A stretch of DNA of 8,790 nucleotides from Candidatus Thorarchaeota archaeon (GTDB lineage: Archaea; Asgardarchaeota; Thorarchaeia; Thorarchaeales; Thorarchaeaceae): the NCBI GenBank assembly GCA_018238825.1, contig JABCSP010000078.1:1-8790 (forward strand), given 5' to 3'. Below, piece after piece: positions 5,207 to 8,790 of this stretch (its first letter is position 1; each line of letters opens with the position of its first letter). The notes beneath the pieces are model-generated. The model was given only the letters and a program-made list of their open reading frames with translations. It had not been told where the DNA came from and ran no database searches. Position numbers and translations under genes: made by a program.

Positions 5207-6964
5207 TTATTTCTCAATCATCATAGTTCTATACAATGGATCATTCATAGCTTGATCATGAAATAGTTCAGCATAGACCCCATCACGGGCGATTAGTTCA
5301 TTATGTATTCCCTCATCAACAATAATCCCATCATCAATGACAACAATCCTATCAGAATCTAATATCGTGCTCAACCTGTGAGTAATGAGAATCGTTGTCT
5401 TCATCATAGCTATTTGCTTCAATGTTTGCAAGAAAGTCACTTCATTTCCAGCATCGATATTAGAAGTTGGCTCATCTAAGATAAGGATTGGAGAATCCTT
5501 CAATAATGCTCTCGCTATTGCAATTCTCTGTATTTGACCCTTTGAGATATTCTTAGCTTGTTCAGTTAAGCTTGAATCAAGTCTTCTAGGAAGAGAATTG
5601 ATAAAATTTAGAATTCCTGCTTTTTTGCAAACAAGGTTTAGTTCATTATCTGTTGCAGAAGGTTTTGCTATAAGCAGATTGTCTCTGATAGAACCATAGA
5701 ACAGGAATGGATTCTGTGGCACCATAGCAATTTGGTGTCTGAGCTCCTCTCGATTTATTGTTTGAATGTCACGATCACCAATTAGGATTTGCCCCGATTG
5801 AGGTTTGTATAGCATAGTGATAAGATCTGCAATGGTTGTTTTCCCAGAGCCACTCTGTCCGACAATAGCGGTGATTTTTCCAGTTTTCGCTATGAAACTC
5901 ACACCGCGCAGAATAATTGACGTATTCGTGCCATACGAATACCAAACCTCTTTGAACTTAATATCATGATTAACTCCAGGTACACATTTTTCTCCTTCAC
6001 TCGTATTTTCAAACTCTTCACTCTGATTTAGAATTTCAAGTATTGATTTAGAGGCAGAAATGCCTTGCATGGCGAAATGGAAGTAAGACCCAAGCTGACG
6101 TAGTGGACGGAAAAACTCGTATGATATCAGAAGAACAAGTATTGCTACAGGAAGTGGAATCATGCCTGATTCAAAATACAATAGTGCGAGTGTAATTCCT
6201 AAAGCAGTTCCTAACAAAGCTATAAGATCCATGACTAAAAGTGAAGTAAGATTGGTATAGAGGAGTTTCATTGTTTTATTACGAAAATCCCAACTCTTCT
6301 GAGAGATTTTCTCAGTTCTTCGATTGGTCAACCCCAGAAGTTTTAGCGTTGTTATCCCCTGAATTGAATCTAGGAAATACGCATTTAGATCCTCATAAGT
6401 ATGCCAATGAGTCTTTGAAACACGTCTTACCCACCTTTGTACTAAGCCTATAGATATTGGGATTATTGGAACACAAAGAATCAGAATCATTGCGATTTGT
6501 TGAGTATAAAATGACAAATAACAATACAAGGCGGCTGGTATCAGAATGCTAAGAAAGAGTTGAGGGAAAAATCTACCATAGAATATTCCAAGTGCTTCTA
6601 CCCCCTCAATGGTTGTAGTTACCAACGCACCTGTTTTTTTAGCATCTCTGTAATCCAATTCGATATTTAGTAACTTTGAATAAATACGATCCCTAATCAT
6701 CAGTTTGACTTTTGCTGAAATTCTGAAAGCAATGCTACTGGAACCCCAAGAGAGTACAATTCTACAGATTAGTATAATGACCATTATGACAACAGCAGAA
6801 TATAGTAACTCTCTTGTGATTGTTCCTAGAACAACCAAACCAACAATATATGCAACCTTGTCGATAATCAAAACAGTTGTTAGTAGAATTAAGAGATCAG
6901 TCAAAACCTTTCCTAATACCCACCGTGCTGATATATTTCCTAGTGAGAACAACCTATTACTCAT
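5207..6964 (-). CDS. CydD-like ABC half-exporter (membrane plus ATPase)
   Basis: 585 residues from the ATG at 6964; AAGGTG at 6971-6976 lies six bases before it and favours this start over GTG at 6973. Six membrane helices lead into an ATPase. CydD-like features are GVEALGIFYGRFFPQL, the coupling segment DSIQGITTLKLLG and FFRPLRQLGSYFHFAMQG. ATPase motifs: Walker A GQSGSGKTT (369-377), Q-loop Q417, Walker B ILDEP with E498, and H-loop H529. The signature reads ISKGQ (473-477) instead of LSGGQ, so the second Gly-pair position carries Lys. This defect and the Q-loop proline of the partner fall in the same composite ATP site. It lies 39 bases after the MFS gene and 15 before the CydC-like gene, all on one strand. 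Substrate not determinable from sequence. Confidence 0.9.
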   Translation of the reverse strand: MSNRLFSLGNISARWVLGKVLTDLLILLTTVLIIDKVAYIVGLVVLGTITRELLYSAVVIMVIILICRIVLSWGSSSIAFRISAKVKLMIRDRIYSKLLNIELDYRDAKKTGALVTTTIEGVEALGIFYGRFFPQLFLSILIPAALYCYLSFYTQQIAMILILCVPIIPISIGLVQRWVRRVSKTHWHTYEDLNAYFLDSIQGITTLKLLGLTNRRTEKISQKSWDFRNKTMKLLYTNLTSLLVMDLIALLGTALGITLALLYFESGMIPLPVAILVLLISYEFFRPLRQLGSYFHFAMQGISASKSILEILNQSEEFENTSEGEKCVPGVNHDIKFKEVWYSYGTNTSIILRGVSFIAKTGKITAIVGQSGSGKTTIADLITMLYKPQSGQILIGDRDIQTINREELRHQIAMVPQNPFLFYGSIRDNLLIAKPSATDNELNLVCKKAGILNFINSLPRRLDSSLTEQAKNISKGQIQRIAIARALLKDSPILILDEPTSNIDAGNEVTFLQTLKQIAMMKTTILITHRLSTILDSDRIVVIDDGIIVDEGIHNELIARDGVYAELFHDQAMNDPLYRTMMIEK

Positions 6965-6970
6965 CAAGTC

Positions 6971-6976
6971 CACCTT
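6971..6976 (-). promoter_or_regulatory. Ribosome binding site for the CydD-like gene
   Basis: AAGGTG six bases before the ATG at 6964. It overlaps the GTG at 6973, so it decides for the ATG, trimming three residues from the longest reading. Confidence 0.6.
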
Positions 6977-7003
6977 CGCTGAAAACTATTGAACAGGAGT
7001 CAA

Positions 7004-8227
7004 TCAGAAAATGTTCTCCTTGAACTTGCCCTTGATAATCACTATAATGATTGCCAGTGAAATCAACTCGATAAGTCCTGCAACTAGAAACGCAATTGCA
7101 AAGTTAGAGTAAATAAGCAGTAGGCCTAAAACTATAGGTCCAATTACAATACCCATATTTCCAACAAAATTGAAGAAACCCATAGCCATTGCGGATTCAT
7201 CTTGTCCAACTGAGTCACCAATAAGTGCCATTGATGCGGGAGATGTAATTCCAGAAAATACTCCAAGTAGAATCAATATGATGACTAGATGTATGAACCC
7301 AAAAGAACCTGCAAAGCCAAGGATAGAGAGGATAATACCATATATTGCACTGCCAATGACTAACTGTTTGTAACGACCATACTTGTCTGAGATTTTTCCC
7401 ATAGGATATTGTAATATTATGAAAGGTATGGCAAAAAGACCCAATGCCATTCCTCGGAGTGATTCTGAGAGTCCTAATACTTGGAACAGAAACAGGGGAA
7501 GTGCAGTAAGTATGAATCCCATATGCAGACGGTCAATGAAATTGAATAAACAAGGCACTACTAATTTGGGATATTCTTTTGCAGACATTATGCTTTGTTT
7601 TAGAGAAACTCGTTTCTTAATGAAAACTGGATCATCTAATCCAAACAATGCTAATGGTAGAACCAGCAAACTAAGAAATGCAGCAACCCAATAGGGCATG
7701 AACACATCTATAGATGCAATAAAACCTCCAATCATTGGTCCAAGACCCATGGCAAGTGCAAGAAAAACACCATAAATACCCATATTCTTGCCACGATCAT
7801 TGCTTCCAGAATAATCCAATACTAGTGTCATGAGTATTTGCCAAGACATAACTGTGAAAGAGCCCTGAATAAATCGAAAGATTAGAAGAATAGGATAAAT
7901 CGTGGTTGTTGTCATAAGTATGAAAAAGACTGAAGAACCTATTGATCCAATAATAATGAATAACTTGCGCTTGCCAATTTTATCTGAGATTATATAGGTA
8001 GAAATTCCCATAATCAAATAAGCTATATAGACAACTGAATCGAAATAGGAGTATTCCAGTTCAGTAAGACCCGAAAATCTTGCTAATATGAACTCTGGTT
8101 CATTTGCATGTAGTAGAGATACAGCTGTTATTGTAAGTAAAGTAAGAAAACCCAGAAACATTATTCGTTTTGTGTTGTTTCTACTTGAATTGGACTCTAT
8201 ACTCATTTTTTCTTCCGTTGTAATCAA
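7004..8227 (-). CDS. MFS transporter, drug:H+ antiporter-like
   Basis: 407 residues and about 12 hydrophobic segments, typical of the major facilitator superfamily. The motif A loop SDKIGKRK (81-88) recurs in the second half as GKISDKYGRYK (277-287), reflecting the two six-helix halves. GLGPMIGG (161-168) resembles antiporter motif C, favouring an efflux role of the DHA kind. The start is TTG at 8227: a near-perfect GGGAGGT at 8237-8243 sits nine bases upstream, so the longer TTG at 8245 is unlikely; an internal ATG at 8206 is the other option. It is the first gene of a unit with the two ABC halves and has an iron-type operator in its promoter region. The substrate is not predictable; a metal, siderophore-like chelator or small metabolite would fit the setting. 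Confidence 0.88.
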   Translation of the reverse strand: MITTEEKMSIESNSSRNNTKRIMFLGFLTLLTITAVSLLHANEPEFILARFSGLTELEYSYFDSVVYIAYLIMGISTYIISDKIGKRKLFIIIGSIGSSVFFILMTTTTIYPILLIFRFIQGSFTVMSWQILMTLVLDYSGSNDRGKNMGIYGVFLALAMGLGPMIGGFIASIDVFMPYWVAAFLSLLVLPLALFGLDDPVFIKKRVSLKQSIMSAKEYPKLVVPCLFNFIDRLHMGFILTALPLFLFQVLGLSESLRGMALGLFAIPFIILQYPMGKISDKYGRYKQLVIGSAIYGIILSILGFAGSFGFIHLVIILILLGVFSGITSPASMALIGDSVGQDESAMAMGFFNFVGNMGIVIGPIVLGLLLIYSNFAIAFLVAGLIELISLAIIIVIIKGKFKENIF

Positions 8228-8236
8228 TAGTTTAGA

Positions 8237-8243
8237 ACCTCCC
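8237..8243 (-). promoter_or_regulatory. Ribosome binding site setting the TTG start of the MFS gene
   Basis: GGGAGGT, an almost complete match to the archaeal anti-Shine-Dalgarno, nine bases before TTG at 8227. It makes an upstream TTG at 8245 untenable, since that codon would precede the site. Confidence 0.75.
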
Positions 8244-8245
8244 AA

Positions 8246-8267
8246 GCCTCAATTAAATATTAGAGGC
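8246..8267. repeat. Imperfect inverted repeat in the MFS/mini-feoA divergent promoter
   Basis: GCCTC (8246-8250) and GAGGC (8263-8267) flank a 12-base AT-rich centre that continues the symmetry imperfectly. It sits between the shared TATA region and the MFS ribosome site, so it could be a second operator. This is a weak call. Confidence 0.35.
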
Positions 8268-8270
8268 GCC

Positions 8271-8278
8271 TATAAAAG
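8271..8278 (+). promoter_or_regulatory. TATA box of the mini-feoA/feoC-like locus, possibly bidirectional
   Basis: TATAAAAG, the best TATA box in the window, predicts a plus-strand start near 8300, only a few bases before the ATG at 8306. Read on the minus strand the same bases give TTTTATA, placed to start MFS transcription near 8247 just ahead of its ribosome site. One element may thus serve both directions. Confidence 0.6.
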
Positions 8279-8293
8279 TTAGTCGCAACTAAT
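8278..8293 (+). promoter_or_regulatory. Probable iron-regulator operator at the MFS/mini-feoA promoter (site C)
   Basis: GTTAGTCGCAACTAAT, with symmetric arms TTAGT/ACTAA. It abuts the TATA box exactly as sites A and B do and shares AAAAGTTAGTCG with site A. It would block plus-strand transcription and could also influence the divergent MFS-ABC unit, for which it lies upstream of the TATA element. Confidence 0.65.
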
Positions 8294-8305
8294 TTATAGA
8301 GGTTA

Positions 8306-8395
8306 ATGAAACTTTCGGTAAAGGATAGTGTGAGATTCAAGTTTAGAATAGGAAGAGGAATGGTAAGCAAAACAGTAGCCTGCAAAGTAGGATGA
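8306..8395 (+). pseudogene. feoA: Internally deleted FeoA remnant (29 codons)
   Basis: The short frame begins MKLS, a typical FeoA N-terminus, and jumps directly to KDSVRFKFRIGRGMVSKTVACKVG, which matches the FeoA C-terminal strands (compare DPVEFKLRG in the feoA at 1939-2187 and LGRGLASRILVCKI in the His-rich protein). About 45-50 residues of the usual fold, including the RLLDMGL helix, are absent. An 11-base block TAGGAAGAGGA is identical to the corresponding codons of the His-rich gene (2759-2769 and 8349-8359), suggesting paralogy. GAGGT at 8299-8303 is only two bases from the ATG. It is preceded by an intact iron-type promoter and operator. It is most likely a relic; a functional micropeptide cannot be excluded. 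Confidence 0.65.
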
Positions 8396-8422
8396 AGCAA
8401 GTAGAAGGGAGCAGAAAGTCAT

Positions 8423-8656
8423 ATGCTAAAAGAAATTCTCCAGATTATGGTTAGTCATGGTTATTTGAGTAAGGAACTAATCGCAAGACAATTAGATTTG
8501 AGTATTGCAACTGTGGAAGATGCATTAAATTTATTGATAAGAAATGACTATTTGTCACGAGAAAGCATGTCATCTTCAGGAGCTGCAGCATGCACGGGTA
8601 GTCAACAGCTGCGAAAATCCTGGACAAACCTAGACATCAATGAAACCATTAGTTGA
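8423..8656 (+). CDS. FeoC-like winged-helix protein, probably degenerate
   Basis: 77 residues. The first 47 form a winged helix of the FeoC/MarR-like kind (MLKEILQIMVSHGYLS, then LIARQLDLSIATVEDALNLLIRNDYLS), matching the FeoC pattern of a short N-terminal helix, a helix-turn-helix and a wing. FeoC proteins usually follow with several cysteines thought to bind an Fe-S cluster; here the tail has only C57, and residues where family-like cysteines would be expected read GSQQLRKSW. The ATG at 8423 has GGGAG at 8407-8411. It lies 27 bases after the mini-FeoA and 59 before TnpB, with no feoB alongside. It is likely co-transcribed with the mini-feoA from the iron-type promoter. FeoC assignment is moderately sure; retained function is doubtful. 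Confidence 0.65.
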   Translation: MLKEILQIMVSHGYLSKELIARQLDLSIATVEDALNLLIRNDYLSRESMSSSGAAACTGSQQLRKSWTNLDINETIS

Positions 8657-8715
8657 AGAAAGACAATTCTTGTATGGGCTTAAAAGCTTCCTACAAGACC
8701 ATATGCTGAAACTGA

Positions 8716-8790
8716 ATGTTGATCAATAAGGCCTACAGGTATGAACTGGACCCCAACAACATCCAGAGGTCGCACCTTGCTCAACATGCA
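8716..8790 (+). CDS. tnpB: TnpB (IS200/IS605 OrfB-type) N-terminus, cut by window edge
   Basis: The last 25 codons read MLINKAYRYELDPNNIQRSH and continue LAQHA to the edge. They match the conserved start of TnpB/OrfB proteins (KAYKFRLYPN..Q...L..H), the RNA-guided nucleases of IS200/IS605-type and IS1341-type elements. The ATG at 8716 follows an in-frame TGA directly, so it is the first possible start. Codons here are richer in C and G (CTG GAC CCC AAC AAC ATC CAG AGG) than in the neighbouring genes, in keeping with mobile DNA. Whether a TnpA partner, element ends or a guide RNA exist cannot be seen, since the rest lies beyond the window. The call rests on a short stretch but the motif is distinctive. 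Confidence 0.7.
   Translation, partial: MLINKAYRYELDPNNIQRSHLAQHA

Noticed and set aside
3413..6964. Naming the ABC pair cydD and cydC outright
   Set aside because: Similarity is to the CydDC branch, but there is no cytochrome bd operon here and the motifs deviate, so a gene symbol would claim a function that is not shown.
8657..8715. Left end of the TnpB element (terminal hairpin)
   Set aside because: Only trivial short stems such as GCTT-AA-AAGC are present; without the other end no boundary can be supported.

Overview
The window reads as archaeal DNA, AT-rich overall. Promoters have TATA boxes, strong Shine-Dalgarno sites of the GGAGGTG type precede several genes, GTG and TTG starts occur, and the regulator and FeoA/FeoB proteins look archaeal. 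The lineage (for example Asgard versus a thermoplasmatal or other euryarchaeal group) cannot be settled from this sequence alone. No rRNA, tRNA or CRISPR array was seen.

Almost everything in the window points to iron homeostasis. From the left, on the minus strand, is a ferrous-iron uptake operon, feoA > feoB GTPase part > feoB membrane part. FeoB is split into two proteins at the border between its GTPase/helical domain and its membrane domain, and both gene junctions are 4-base ATGA overlaps. The membrane part runs off the left edge, with only its extreme C-terminus missing. Diverging from feoA across about 210 bases is a plus-strand gene for a second FeoA-domain protein carrying a 13-histidine insertion in its SH3-like fold. 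Convergent with it is a minus-strand DtxR/IdeR-family metalloregulator.

Upstream of the regulator, on the same minus strand, lies a compact three-gene unit in transcription order MFS transporter > CydD-like ABC half-exporter > CydC-like ABC half-exporter. The two ABC proteins look like one heterodimeric exporter with one consensus and one degenerate ATP site. Their cargo is not known; the iron-type operator at the head of the unit suggests a metal, chelator, heme or thiol role.

From about 8260 to the right edge, on the plus strand, there is a decayed second feo locus: an iron-type promoter/operator, a 29-residue internally deleted FeoA, a FeoC-like winged-helix protein that has lost most of its expected cysteines, and then the start of a TnpB (IS200/IS605 OrfB-type) gene cut by the window end.

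Three near-identical inverted repeats (GTTAG-N6-CTAAY) each abut the downstream side of a TATA box: at feoA, at the His-rich feoA-like gene, and at the MFS/mini-feoA divergent promoter. They are the best candidates for the operators of the encoded DtxR-family protein and tie the whole window into one probable iron regulon: low iron would derepress uptake (FeoA/FeoB), the His-rich FeoA partner and perhaps the exporter unit.
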